Notes: generated by a model from the letters alone, not told the origin. A stretch of DNA of 13,774 nucleotides from JAHDNZ01 sp036721855 (GCA_036721855.1 DAIMKF010000042.1:1-13774); one strand, 5' to 3'; positions 1 to 6,391 are shown, counted from the first letter of the stretch. Numbers and translations are program-made.

Positions 1-3
1 ACG

Positions 4-52
4 AAAAAAAGGCTGCCGCGCAACTAACTAATCAGTTAATTGTGCAACAGCC
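4..52 (-). terminator. intrinsic terminator of greA-lysS
   Basis: Read on the minus strand, a long G+C-rich hairpin begins 8 bases after the lysS stop. GGCTG pairs with CAGCC, the stem continues through GU and GC pairs with one A-C mismatch, and an upper TAACT/AGTTA stem closes around GATT. It is followed at once by seven T. This is a textbook rho-independent terminator and ends the greA-lysS transcript. Confidence 0.93.
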
Positions 53-60
53 CCTCTATT

Positions 61-1560
61 TTATTCCTTAGGCCTCATATGTGGAAATAAAATTACATCT
101 CTAATAGAAGGTTGATCGGTTAAAAGCATTACCAAACGGTCAATACCAATACCTAGACCTCCTGTAGGGGGCATACCATACTCTAAAGCCGTAATAAAAT
201 CTTCATCCATTACATGAGCCTCTTCATTGCCGGCTTCTCTTTCTTTGAGTTGATCTAAAAATCTTTGTTTTTGATCGAGAGGATCGTTTAATTCGGAAAA
301 AGCATTGGCATGCTCTCTGCCGACAACAAACAGCTCGAATCTCTGTGTAAAACGCGGATCTTTTTCCTCTTTTTTGGCCAAAGGAGAGATAGCTAAGGGA
401 TGTCCATAGACAAAAGTGGGTTGAATTAGCTTTTCTTCACAGTACTTTTCAAAAAAGCCATTTACCACATGTCCATAAGTCCAACTAGGTTCAATTTCCA
501 AATGATGTTCTTTGGCTAGTTTTAGGGCGTCTGCATCTGAAAGAACACCGCTTAAATCCAGATTAGCATACTTTTTTATTGCCTCGACCATGGAGATACG
601 TGTCCAAGGTGGTGTGAGATCAATCTCTAAGCCCTGATAGGTTATCTTGGTAGTCCCCAAAACCTCTTTAGCTACAGAGGCTACCATATTTTCTGTAAGT
701 TCCATCATGCCATCTATATCAGAATAGGCCTCATAGAGCTCAATCATGGTAAATTCAGGATTGTGTTTGGTTGATATACCTTCATTGCGAAAGACTCTAC
801 TCATTTCATAAACCTTCTCAAAACCACCTACAATAAGCCTTTTTAAATGAAGTTCAAGAGCTATACGTAAATAAAGAGTCATATCCAAAGCATTATGATG
901 GGTTACAAATGGTCTGGCTGCTGCACCACCAGCTAGGGTATGCATAACAGGGGTTTCTACCTCTAGATAACCAAGATTATCTAAATATTTGCGTATCGCC
1001 TTAATAATATTTGTCCTTTTAATAAAAGTTTCTCTTACTTCGGGACTGACTATCAAATCAACATAGCGCTGTCTGTAGCGCATATCAATATCTTTAAGTC
1101 CATGAAATTTATCCGGTAGTGGTCTAAGTGCTTTAGCCAAAAAGGTGCATTCTTTAACCTCAACTGTGACCTCACCGCGTTTGGTTTTAAAAACTGTTCC
1201 TTTAACACCAATAATATCGCCGAGATCGTAGGTGGAGAATTCTTGATAGTTTTTTTCACCTAAGAGATCTGCTTTTACATGTAATTGGATCTTACCTGAG
1301 CCATCAACCAGATCAACAAAGGTTGCTTTACCATGACCACGCACAGCCATAATTCTGCCGGCAAGAGAAACCTCCCGGCCTTCTAATTGTTCAAACTGAG
1401 CAATAACAGCCAGATTGTCATGGGTTTTTTCGTATCTTTGACCCCAAGGGTTTTTATTCTCCTTGAGCATAGTAGTTAACTTTTCTAAGCGAACTTGCAT
1501 ATGCTCACTTAACTCATCTTGTTTATTATTACCATTAATTACTTGGTGCTTGTTGTTCAT
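61..1560 (-). CDS. lysS: lysyl-tRNA synthetase, class II
   Basis: Charges tRNA-Lys with lysine, using ATP, in the cytoplasm. The protein is about 499 residues, normal for bacterial class II LysRS. An N-terminal OB-fold for anticodon binding covers roughly residues 55-145. The catalytic core carries motif 2 (FRNEGISTKHNPEFT, near residue 257-271) and motif 3 (GLGIGIDRLVM) close to the C-terminus, ending RDVILFPHMRPKE as is typical. The frame is open to a TTG at 1566, but the GGAGG ribosome binding site lies 9 bases before the ATG at 1560 and only 3 before the TTG, so I take ATG 1560. It starts 26 bases after the greA stop with no terminator between, so it is co-transcribed with greA from the promoter near 2300. 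No broken or missing motif is seen. Confidence 0.97.
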   Translation of the reverse strand: MNNKHQVINGNNKQDELSEHMQVRLEKLTTMLKENKNPWGQRYEKTHDNLAVIAQFEQLEGREVSLAGRIMAVRGHGKATFVDLVDGSGKIQLHVKADLLGEKNYQEFSTYDLGDIIGVKGTVFKTKRGEVTVEVKECTFLAKALRPLPDKFHGLKDIDMRYRQRYVDLIVSPEVRETFIKRTNIIKAIRKYLDNLGYLEVETPVMHTLAGGAAARPFVTHHNALDMTLYLRIALELHLKRLIVGGFEKVYEMSRVFRNEGISTKHNPEFTMIELYEAYSDIDGMMELTENMVASVAKEVLGTTKITYQGLEIDLTPPWTRISMVEAIKKYANLDLSGVLSDADALKLAKEHHLEIEPSWTYGHVVNGFFEKYCEEKLIQPTFVYGHPLAISPLAKKEEKDPRFTQRFELFVVGREHANAFSELNDPLDQKQRFLDQLKEREAGNEEAHVMDEDFITALEYGMPPTGGLGIGIDRLVMLLTDQPSIRDVILFPHMRPKE

Positions 1561-1586
1561 CGCCAAAAACCTCCAAATCGACCCAC

Positions 1587-2057
1587 TTAATTTACCGCTA
1601 CTATTTTATAAGCAATATTCCCAGCAGGAGCTAAAACGTGGACTGTTTCTCCTTTTCTTCGACCAATAATAGCTTTTCCAACTGGTGATTCGTTAGAAAT
1701 TTTTGACCTGCCCGGATCAGCTTCTGTGGAACCTACTAAGGTAAATTCAAACAGATCGTTTGTTTCTACATCCTTTAATTTTACTGTAGAGCCAAGTGAC
1801 ACATTTTCCGTCTTCTCGTCTTTGTCAATGATTTCTGCGTTTCTTAGTCTATTCTCTAGTTCAGCTATACGTCCCTCAACAAAAGCTTGTTCATTCTTCG
1901 CATCATCGTATTCGGAGTTCTCACTGATATCACCAAAAGCAAGAGCCTCTTTAATACGTTCGGCGACTTCACGTCTTTTTACTCGTTTTAAATAATCAAG
2001 TTCATCTTCAAGCTGTTTTAAACCCTCTTGTGTTAAAAGAACCGGTTTTTCAGACAT
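1587..2057 (-). CDS. greA: transcription elongation factor GreA
   Basis: Binds RNA polymerase and stimulates cleavage of backtracked RNA so that stalled complexes resume. The 156-residue length is standard. The N-terminal coiled-coil hairpin spans about residues 10-75 and has the tip sequence FGDISENSEYDDAKNEQ. Asp43 and Glu46 match the acidic tip pair that coordinates the catalytic Mg ion in E. coli GreA. The C-terminal FKBP-like domain contains the family motif SPVGKAIIGRRKGE (about residues 124-137). The ATG is 6 bases after AAGGG. The gene sits behind a strong promoter and a structured leader with a terminator, so expression may be set by readthrough. lysS follows in the same transcript; greA-lysS, usually with dusB upstream, is a common arrangement in Firmicutes. 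Confidence 0.97.
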   Translation of the reverse strand: MSEKPVLLTQEGLKQLEDELDYLKRVKRREVAERIKEALAFGDISENSEYDDAKNEQAFVEGRIAELENRLRNAEIIDKDEKTENVSLGSTVKLKDVETNDLFEFTLVGSTEADPGRSKISNESPVGKAIIGRRKGETVHVLAPAGNIAYKIVAVN

Positions 2058-2113
2058 TACATTCCCTTCTTTCTAAAGGAATTACTACTATTAAACAATA
2101 GTGAGGTGATACG

Positions 2114-2144
2114 AAAAAAACACTAGATTGTCACTGCAATCTAG
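2114..2144 (-). terminator. intrinsic terminator in the greA leader
   Basis: On the minus strand a perfect 9-bp stem (ACTAGATTG / CAATCTAGT) with a 6-base loop is followed by G and seven T. It lies about 150 bases after the greA promoter and 56 bases before the greA start. It can therefore act as a leader attenuator or as the end of a small independent RNA. It cannot be the main terminator of the upstream operon, which has its own hairpin at 2501-2529. Confidence 0.85.
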
Positions 2145-2289
2145 TTAAGCTTAAAATTCTCCAACTTAGCCATTGTCCCCGGTACTCAGTATCTTATGGC
2201 CTCTTGGCCTCTTTTATTCACAATAATTTACCGTTTTCTCATAGACATAAAAAGGGGGTAGATCATTAAGGGTAATCTGCCTTTAGTTT
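2145..2289 (-). promoter_or_regulatory. structured 5' leader or small RNA ahead of greA
   Basis: The predicted transcript from about 2289 reaches the terminator at 2144-2114, giving an RNA of roughly 175 bases if it stops there. Visible pairings on the minus strand include CCAA-GAG-GCCAT against ATGGC-TAAG-TTGG, an interrupted hairpin whose 22-base loop contains GAGTACCGGGGACA, and an alternative CGGTA/TACCG pair. I compared it by eye with T-box, lysine, SAM, TPP, purine, c-di-GMP, ydaO and 6S RNA signatures and found no match. There is no good open frame in it. The class is unknown. Confidence 0.5.
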
Positions 2290-2295
2290 CCTTCA

Positions 2296-2324
2296 ATTAT
2301 ATAGAGAAGAAGTGTGATTGTCAA
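2296..2324 (-). promoter_or_regulatory. sigmaA-type promoter for greA-lysS
   Basis: Exact consensus on the minus strand: TTGACA (2319-2324), a 17-base spacer, and TATAAT (2296-2301). Transcription should start near 2289, leaving a leader of about 230 bases before greA. Such a perfect promoter with a terminator behind it suggests frequent initiation with control at termination. Confidence 0.92.
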
Positions 2325-2500
2325 CAATATCAAAAAGAAGCACCAAGCCCAACGAGCTACATGAGCCCCTAACTAGATTCTTTCCATGCAGGAGGAGCAA
2401 ATAATTAGGGTTTTACTTATTCTCGTGTTAATTTGGATACAACTTATTAATATCCTCCCTTAAAGAGAAAATGGGCCTTAAAACCCAACCTTAACGGCCA
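2325..2500. other. intergenic stretch with no recognised feature
   Basis: This stretch lies between the terminator of the AAR-like operon and the greA promoter. I see no gene, RNA or repeat I can support. A 25-codon hydrophobic frame at 2386-2463 on the plus strand lacks a ribosome binding site at its ATG and was rejected. Confidence 0.5.
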
Positions 2501-2529
2501 AAAGACAGTGGGGTTTAACCACTGTCTTT
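2501..2529 (-). terminator. terminator hairpin after the AAR-like gene
   Basis: A perfect 11-bp stem (AAAGACAGTGG / CCACTGTCTTT) with a 7-base loop begins 3 bases after the stop of the upstream gene. On the minus strand the tail is only TTTT then GG; on the plus strand it is TTTGTTTT. It can work in either direction, but no plus-strand gene is present, so I assign it to the three-gene operon. Confidence 0.7.
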
Positions 2530-2532
2530 GTT

Positions 2533-3612
2533 TTAAGCCGAAGCTCTTTTTCGAGCTATCTTTTCCTTAATTTTAATTATTTCGACATCACTTATAGCTC
2601 TTTCAAACGATCTTAACCCAGCAAGCTTAAAACCATGCTTTTTAGCTAGCGTAATCATTTCGGTAACTTTGTTCACATCTAACTCTCTACCTAGAGAATA
2701 TGTCTCATAACGCCCTTCTAAAGCTAAAAGCATTGTCTCTGCCATACAAGCATATGAGGTTTTGGGTGGGAAACCGAAATTAAAGTGAAAATCCACATCT
2801 CCAGGTACAGCAATTACTCCACCTTCAAACACCAAAACATCATCCCGAACTTCACCTACTCGTTTGGATACATCTCTAGGTCTGGCTACATCACAAACAA
2901 TAGCCCCTGTTTTTAGATCTTCTGGTTCAATAACTGAATCTATGGCACTAGTTACTGTTACCAAAGCATCCAAACTAGGCAAGATTGCATGAGAATCAGT
3001 AGAAATAGTTACGAGACCTTGAGGGGCTAATTCTTCTTTTAAGATCTCGAGTTCATTTTTCTTTCTCCCGATTAAAACCAATTCTCCAACCTCACCGGCT
3101 AAAAAACGCGAACAAGCTTTGCCAATAGAACCGTAAGCGCCCATAACACCCACCTTGCTAGCTTTTAAGTTTGTACCCATCTTCTTTGAAGCCCAGTCTA
3201 AACCTAAAAGGGCTGAGGCCACCGTATAACTATTACCGGTTGTAACAGGCACAGAGGTGTTTTTGGCTATAGTAACACCAGCATCACCAACTACAGCTGT
3301 GTAAGCACCGAGTCCGACAATTTTAGCTCCCTGTTTTGCCGCCAGATCAACAGCCGCAATTATTTTTTTTTGCACATACTCAACAGGAAGTTTAACCATC
3401 TGCTCCGTAGTTAGAGTGCAAGCCGTAAACCAGCCTTCTAATTGTGCTCCGGTAGCAGATTTTATACCGGTGATATGCGAAATCTCCTTTGCTCCCACAT
3501 GTTTCATCGCTGAAAGTACTAAAGGTTTTGGCAGTACATTAGCTATTTTACCGAATTTACGACTAATATCACTGTAAGAAATCGGGTGAATAACAAACCC
3601 GAACTTTTCCAT
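2533..3612 (-). CDS. long-chain acyl-ACP reductase (AAR)-like Rossmann protein
   Basis: A 359-residue protein that automatic annotation would probably call shikimate or quinate dehydrogenase, but it resembles cyanobacterial AAR along its whole length (alignment from memory). Matching features are FGFVIHP at the N-terminus; SATG (52-55); GLGAYTAVV (100-108), like AAR GGFTS; TTGNSYT (124-130), like TTGNTHT; a nucleotide loop GAYGSIG (158-164); FEGGVI (262-267); and YACMAETMLLALEG (287-300), matching FACFAEAMLLEFEG. Cys289 falls on the cysteine that carries the acyl thioester in AAR (Cys294 in S. elongatus, from memory). AAR reduces acyl-ACP or acyl-CoA to a fatty aldehyde with NADPH. By inference this protein uses an acyl-thioester and NAD(P)H; the substrate is unknown. 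It is the last gene of a tight operon, 12 bases after the preceding gene. No aldehyde-deformylating oxygenase gene is in the window. Family resemblance is strong; the reaction is inferred. Confidence 0.72.
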   Translation of the reverse strand: MEKFGFVIHPISYSDISRKFGKIANVLPKPLVLSAMKHVGAKEISHITGIKSATGAQLEGWFTACTLTTEQMVKLPVEYVQKKIIAAVDLAAKQGAKIVGLGAYTAVVGDAGVTIAKNTSVPVTTGNSYTVASALLGLDWASKKMGTNLKASKVGVMGAYGSIGKACSRFLAGEVGELVLIGRKKNELEILKEELAPQGLVTISTDSHAILPSLDALVTVTSAIDSVIEPEDLKTGAIVCDVARPRDVSKRVGEVRDDVLVFEGGVIAVPGDVDFHFNFGFPPKTSYACMAETMLLALEGRYETYSLGRELDVNKVTEMITLAKKHGFKLAGLRSFERAISDVEIIKIKEKIARKRASA

Positions 3613-3624
3613 AAGTTAGCACCT

Positions 3625-4527
3625 CTATTTTTGCAGCCACAAGCAGCGCGGCTGGAAGTTTAGTTTTTCAAGTAGATCTAAATACTCGGCTTCAGTTAGT
3701 TCTTGTTTTTTACCTGATAGCGCCACTAACATAGATTCCATGACATTTGTCCCAAAGGAACGCCCATTTAGCTCAGGGGTAGTAGTAACTAAAAGCTCAA
3801 CACCTCTTTGTTTTAATTCATCTAAATCCTCTTTGGTTGTAGTGTTAGTAATAATAATTTTGCCTTTTAGATCCTTGGGCATGTGTTTTTTGATCATGAG
3901 AAAATCACCGGCGATTACATCAGCCCAGTGATAATACTTACCGTATTTTTCTACTACTTTATCCTGACTTTTCCCGGTCGGATAGAGCACAGAAAAAGGC
4001 AACCGCATGGCAATGGGGCCAATTACTTTAGCCACATAATCCAGGCTTTTTAGGCTATGGAGAGGAATGCCGATACCTAGTGCAAACATAACATCACCGA
4101 TAACAACATCTGAAGTTAGTTTTTCAATTTCATCTGCCATGCCAAAGCGATCCATGCCACAGACCACCATCACCTTTTTGGTGGTAAAATCTATAATATT
4201 ATTTTCTTGTAATTGCTTTATGACTCTACGCTCCAAAGTGTTCTTAAGCCCACTGCCATCAAGAATAGGTGTCTCTTTTGTTGCCTTAAAAAACTTTTTT
4301 GAGTCCTGAATTATATAACGACGGCTTTTAGAAAATAAATAAAAATCAATTCCCCCAAGACCGATTGCATCGACCTTACCATCTAAACTATTAATTATCT
4401 CTATGGCTTTATCAATATCTCCATCGGTACCGATCCTTTTAAGTAAAAACTTTTCGTTCATAATTTCAAAGGTAGCTTCATGATTGCGCCTTGATGAACC
4501 AATACTTACACTAACAACCTGCTTCAT
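3625..4527 (-). CDS. Rossmann-like protein, possible diverged AAR-like partner
   Basis: A 300-residue soluble protein; relatives are, to my recollection, labelled quinate 5-dehydrogenase without proof. The N-terminal ~110 residues contain GLGGIDFYLF (56-65) and DGSGLKNTLERR (90-101). A Rossmann-like half begins at KKVMVVCGMDRFG (117-129), where the glycine loop is degenerate. Next come DLKGKIIITNTTT (219-231) and NVMESMLVALSG (261-272), which lines up with the AAR-like neighbour's CMAETMLLALEG. At the catalytic cysteine position this protein has Asn261. I infer a distant paralogue that has lost thioester chemistry, perhaps a partner subunit or an acyl-binding protein. Its ATG overlaps the stop of the upstream HTH gene by 4 bases (ATGA), so translation is coupled. 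The product is not known. Confidence 0.5.
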   Translation of the reverse strand: MKQVVSVSIGSSRRNHEATFEIMNEKFLLKRIGTDGDIDKAIEIINSLDGKVDAIGLGGIDFYLFSKSRRYIIQDSKKFFKATKETPILDGSGLKNTLERRVIKQLQENNIIDFTTKKVMVVCGMDRFGMADEIEKLTSDVVIGDVMFALGIGIPLHSLKSLDYVAKVIGPIAMRLPFSVLYPTGKSQDKVVEKYGKYYHWADVIAGDFLMIKKHMPKDLKGKIIITNTTTKEDLDELKQRGVELLVTTTPELNGRSFGTNVMESMLVALSGKKQELTEAEYLDLLEKLNFQPRCLWLQK

Positions 4528-5063
4528 ATTTTCTCCTCCCTACGGCGAATTTCACGGATCAATTGCCTAATCTTTGTTGCATCAACCTTGACATCCTCTT
4601 TGATTGGAGATTTTCCAATCTCAATGGTAAGTACCTGTTTGCCGATGATCGACTCTGCAAACTGGCTTCTAAAATTGGAAGCGAGGAAAATAATCGTATC
4701 GTAGTTTTTTAAGGTCTGAATTAGTTCTAGGAGATTATTGACTAAAGTTGCGCCATCTGTATCGGAGACCATTTCCCAACGCTCTTTGTCGGTAAGCAAA
4801 AAAGTAAACTCTACCCCTTCTTCAAAGGCAACTTTTTCAAGTTCATCTTTGTTGCCGACAGGAAAACCTACTAAAGCCAGTTTACCGCCTTTTAAAACTT
4901 CACCTAGAGACTCTAGTCTGGAAATAAAAGTCCGATCCAAGCCCAAGTTTCTGGCAACATCAATCTGTGATTGACCATTTGAACGTAAAGTTAGTACCTC
5001 ATCTATGCGTCTTATTATTTTATCGCGGTCAACCAGTTTATCACCAATACGAATAATTTTCAT
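4524..5063 (-). CDS. HTH transcriptional regulator, first gene of the AAR-like operon
   Basis: A 179-residue protein. Residues 31-55 (QSQIDVARNLGLDRTFISRLE and on) form a clear helix-turn-helix with the XRE-like pattern A-x-x-L-G-L-D-R-T-F-I-S. The rest (about 60-155) reads as an alpha/beta fold: KLALVGFPVG (61-70), FTFLL (87-91) and YDTIIFLASN (121-130). It is probably a sensing or dimerisation domain, and the C-terminus is basic. I do not recognise a named family. It heads a three-gene operon with overlapping or closely spaced genes, so local regulation of the AAR-like enzyme is the simplest role. A palindrome at the predicted transcription start (5116-5133) is a candidate binding site. The ATG at 5063 has no ribosome binding site of its own; a five-codon frame upstream supplies one. 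No in-frame start lies upstream. Confidence 0.7.
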   Translation of the reverse strand: MKIIRIGDKLVDRDKIIRRIDEVLTLRSNGQSQIDVARNLGLDRTFISRLESLGEVLKGGKLALVGFPVGNKDELEKVAFEEGVEFTFLLTDKERWEMVSDTDGATLVNNLLELIQTLKNYDTIIFLASNFRSQFAESIIGKQVLTIEIGKSPIKEDVKVDATKIRQLIREIRRREEKI

Positions 5064-5077
5064 AAAGGCGCTTTCAT
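5060..5077 (-). CDS. possible five-residue leader frame coupled to the HTH gene
   Basis: An ATG at 5077 follows AAGGAGAG by 9 bases and encodes MKAPL, then TGA. The TGA overlaps the ATG of the HTH gene (ATGA). The only good ribosome binding site in this leader is therefore placed for the tiny frame, and the HTH gene would be reached by re-initiation. At five codons it could be chance. Confidence 0.35.
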   Translation of the reverse strand: MKAPL

Positions 5078-5115
5078 TCCAAGCTTCTCTCCTTTAGTTT
5101 AATAGCTATCCTTTT

Positions 5116-5133
5116 GTGCACAATAATGTGAAC
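5116..5133. promoter_or_regulatory. candidate operator palindrome at the HTH-operon start site
   Basis: GTGCACAATAATGTGAAC is an inverted repeat of two 7-base arms around a 4-base centre, with one mismatched pair. It begins 7 bases downstream of the -10 box, exactly over the predicted transcription start. That is a usual place for a repressor site, and the first gene of the operon is a DNA-binding protein. Binding is inferred. Confidence 0.5.
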
Positions 5134-5139
5134 ATCAAT

Positions 5140-5168
5140 ATTTTACCAAGCCCTTTGTTTAAAGTCAA
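5140..5168 (-). promoter_or_regulatory. sigmaA-type promoter for the HTH / AAR-like operon
   Basis: TTGACT (5163-5168), a 17-base spacer and TAAAAT (5140-5145) on the minus strand. It lies directly after the dusB terminator, so the three-gene operon is transcribed apart from dusB. Confidence 0.85.
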
Positions 5169-5169
5169 C

Positions 5170-5199
5170 AAAAACTCCCCAGCTGTTAAACTGAGGAGT
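5170..5199 (-). terminator. intrinsic terminator of dusB
   Basis: On the minus strand ACTCCTCAG pairs with CTGGGGAGT (9 bp, one GU pair) and is followed by four more T. The 5' arm is made of the last codons of dusB, so coding and termination signals overlap. Confidence 0.85.
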
Positions 5200-6163
5200 T
5201 AATTAAATTAATAATACTTTCTAAATCAGTTAGCGTTTCCATGCTATTGAGTTCTTTTCTCAAAGCTCTGGCTTGCGGGACACCTTTTAAATACCAAGCC
5301 AGGTGTTTGCGCATCTCCAGCATAGCTAATCTCGGTGAGTGATATGAAAGGAGAAGTTTGGCCTGAAGGTAGGCCATATCTAGCTTTTCTTGTAAGGAGA
5401 CAGATTCTGCTTTATAGCCTCTTTCAAGTGCTAATAGATCCCTGAAGATCCAGGGATTGCCTAGGGTACCTCTAGCTAGGGCTACCAACTGACAGCCTGT
5501 CTCTTTTTTCATCCTTAACCCATCCTCTGCTTGCCAGAGATCGCCATTGCCGATTACCGGAATTTCAACTGCCTCAACTACTTCTTTAATAGCCTGCCAA
5601 TTGGCCTTACCACTGTAGAAGTCTTCCCTTACCCTACCATGAACTGTTATGGCACTAATTCCTACAGCTTCCAGCTTTTTTGCCAAGCTAACATGAACAT
5701 AAGAATCTTTATCCCAACCCAAACGTATTTTACAGGTAACAGGTATGGTAACTGCCTCCACAACTGCCTTGGCTATGGCTACAGCGAGATTTAGATCTTT
5801 AAGAAGTGCCGCACCTTCATTATTTTTTACAATCTTAGGTGCGGGGCAACCCATGTTGATATCGATTAGATCAGGTTGGAAGTCTCTTTGGCAGATCTTG
5901 GCCGCCTGGGCCATAATCTCTGGTTCTGAACCAAAGAGTTGAATAGCAATAGGATGTTCTAAAGGATCTATTTCCAAAAGCTTCCGGGTTTTTTTACTGT
6001 TGTAGGTAAGTGCTTTGGCGCTTACCATCTCCGTTACTAGAAGGCCTGCTCCTTGTCTTTTACAAAGCAGTCTAAAAGCTTTGCCGGTTACACCGGCCAT
6101 AGGAGCAAGAACATAAGAATTTTCTATAGTAACATTGCCGATTCGCAGAAGCTTCACCCCCAA
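5186..6163 (-). CDS. dusB: tRNA-dihydrouridine synthase (DusB type)
   Basis: Reduces uridine to dihydrouridine in the tRNA D-loop using FMN and NADPH. A TIM-barrel domain opens with VLAPMAGVTGKAFR (FMN site). It holds the catalytic cysteine in DINMGCPAPKIVKNNEG (Cys106 in the longest frame), then CKIRLGWD, TVHGR, IGNGD and ARGTLGNPWIF, the usual flavin and phosphate contacts. The C-terminal helical part contains MLEMRKHLAWYLKG, typical of DusB. The coordinates give the longest frame, from a TTG at 6163. That TTG lies inside the U-tract of the rpmE terminator and has no ribosome binding site; neither does the GTG at 6157. A GGGGGTGA stretch is correctly spaced before a CTG at 6148, which would give the usual short N-terminus (MRIGN). 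No promoter is visible ahead of it, so expression probably depends on readthrough from rpmE. Confidence 0.95.
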   Translation of the reverse strand: MGVKLLRIGNVTIENSYVLAPMAGVTGKAFRLLCKRQGAGLLVTEMVSAKALTYNSKKTRKLLEIDPLEHPIAIQLFGSEPEIMAQAAKICQRDFQPDLIDINMGCPAPKIVKNNEGAALLKDLNLAVAIAKAVVEAVTIPVTCKIRLGWDKDSYVHVSLAKKLEAVGISAITVHGRVREDFYSGKANWQAIKEVVEAVEIPVIGNGDLWQAEDGLRMKKETGCQLVALARGTLGNPWIFRDLLALERGYKAESVSLQEKLDMAYLQAKLLLSYHSPRLAMLEMRKHLAWYLKGVPQARALRKELNSMETLTDLESIINLINSSV

Positions 6164-6187
6164 AAAAGAAGGCAGGCTCTGCCTGCC
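6162..6187 (-). terminator. intrinsic terminator between rpmE and dusB
   Basis: On the minus strand GGCAGGC-AGA-GCCTGCC is followed by TTCTTTTTT. It starts 6 bases after the rpmE stop, and its U-tract runs into the first codons of the longest dusB frame. Confidence 0.92.
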
Positions 6188-6193
6188 AAGTCT

Positions 6194-6391
6194 TTAGAGA
6201 TTGTATTTTTTCTTGAAACGCTCAACTCGACCGCCTGCGTCGAGAATCTTTTGTTTTCCCGTATAATAAGGATGGCATTTAGAGCACAAGTCTACACGAA
6301 GTTCGGGCTTGGTAGACCCGGTTTCAAAAGTATTGCCACAAGCACAAACAACCTTAGCTTGATAATACTTGGGATGTATATTTTCCTTCAA
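6194..6391 (-). CDS. rpmE: 50S ribosomal protein L31, zinc-binding form
   Basis: A component of the large ribosomal subunit, near the central protuberance and the bridge to the small subunit. It is 65 residues from the start chosen here, the normal length. Cys16, Cys18, Cys36 and Cys39 form the zinc site (CAC and CSKC), so this is the Zn-containing C+ type and not the zinc-free paralogue made under zinc starvation. Conserved pieces are IHPKYYQAKV, CHPYYTGKQK and RVERFKKKY. The frame is open to a GTG at 6400, but GAGGTGA (6397-6403) is placed 8 bases before a TTG at 6391, and that start gives the family N-terminus MKENIHPKY. It has its own promoter just upstream and a terminator just downstream. 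Confidence 0.96.
   Translation of the reverse strand: MKENIHPKYYQAKVVCACGNTFETGSTKPELRVDLCSKCHPYYTGKQKILDAGGRVERFKKKYNL

Noticed and set aside
1726..1995. Serine/phenylalanine-rich plus-strand frame opposite greA
   Set aside because: It is a shadow of the greA codons with no start signals.
2145..2289. T-box, lysine riboswitch or 6S RNA in the greA-lysS leader
   Set aside because: The T-box core (AGGGTGGNACCGCG) is absent. No lysine-riboswitch signature was found, and the two ends do not pair into the long rod expected of 6S RNA.
2386..2463. 25-codon hydrophobic frame on the plus strand (begins MQEEQIIRVLLILVLIW), followed by a T-rich hairpin at 2501-2529
   Set aside because: No ribosome binding site precedes its ATG, and the AGGAGGAG is inside the frame with no proper start after it. 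AT-rich DNA readily gives Leu/Ile-rich frames, and no plus-strand promoter is seen.
2533..3612. Plain shikimate/quinate dehydrogenase
   Set aside because: AroE-type proteins are about 270-290 residues with different substrate motifs. The 359-residue length and the TTGN and YAC-MAE-MLL motifs fit acyl-ACP reductase better.
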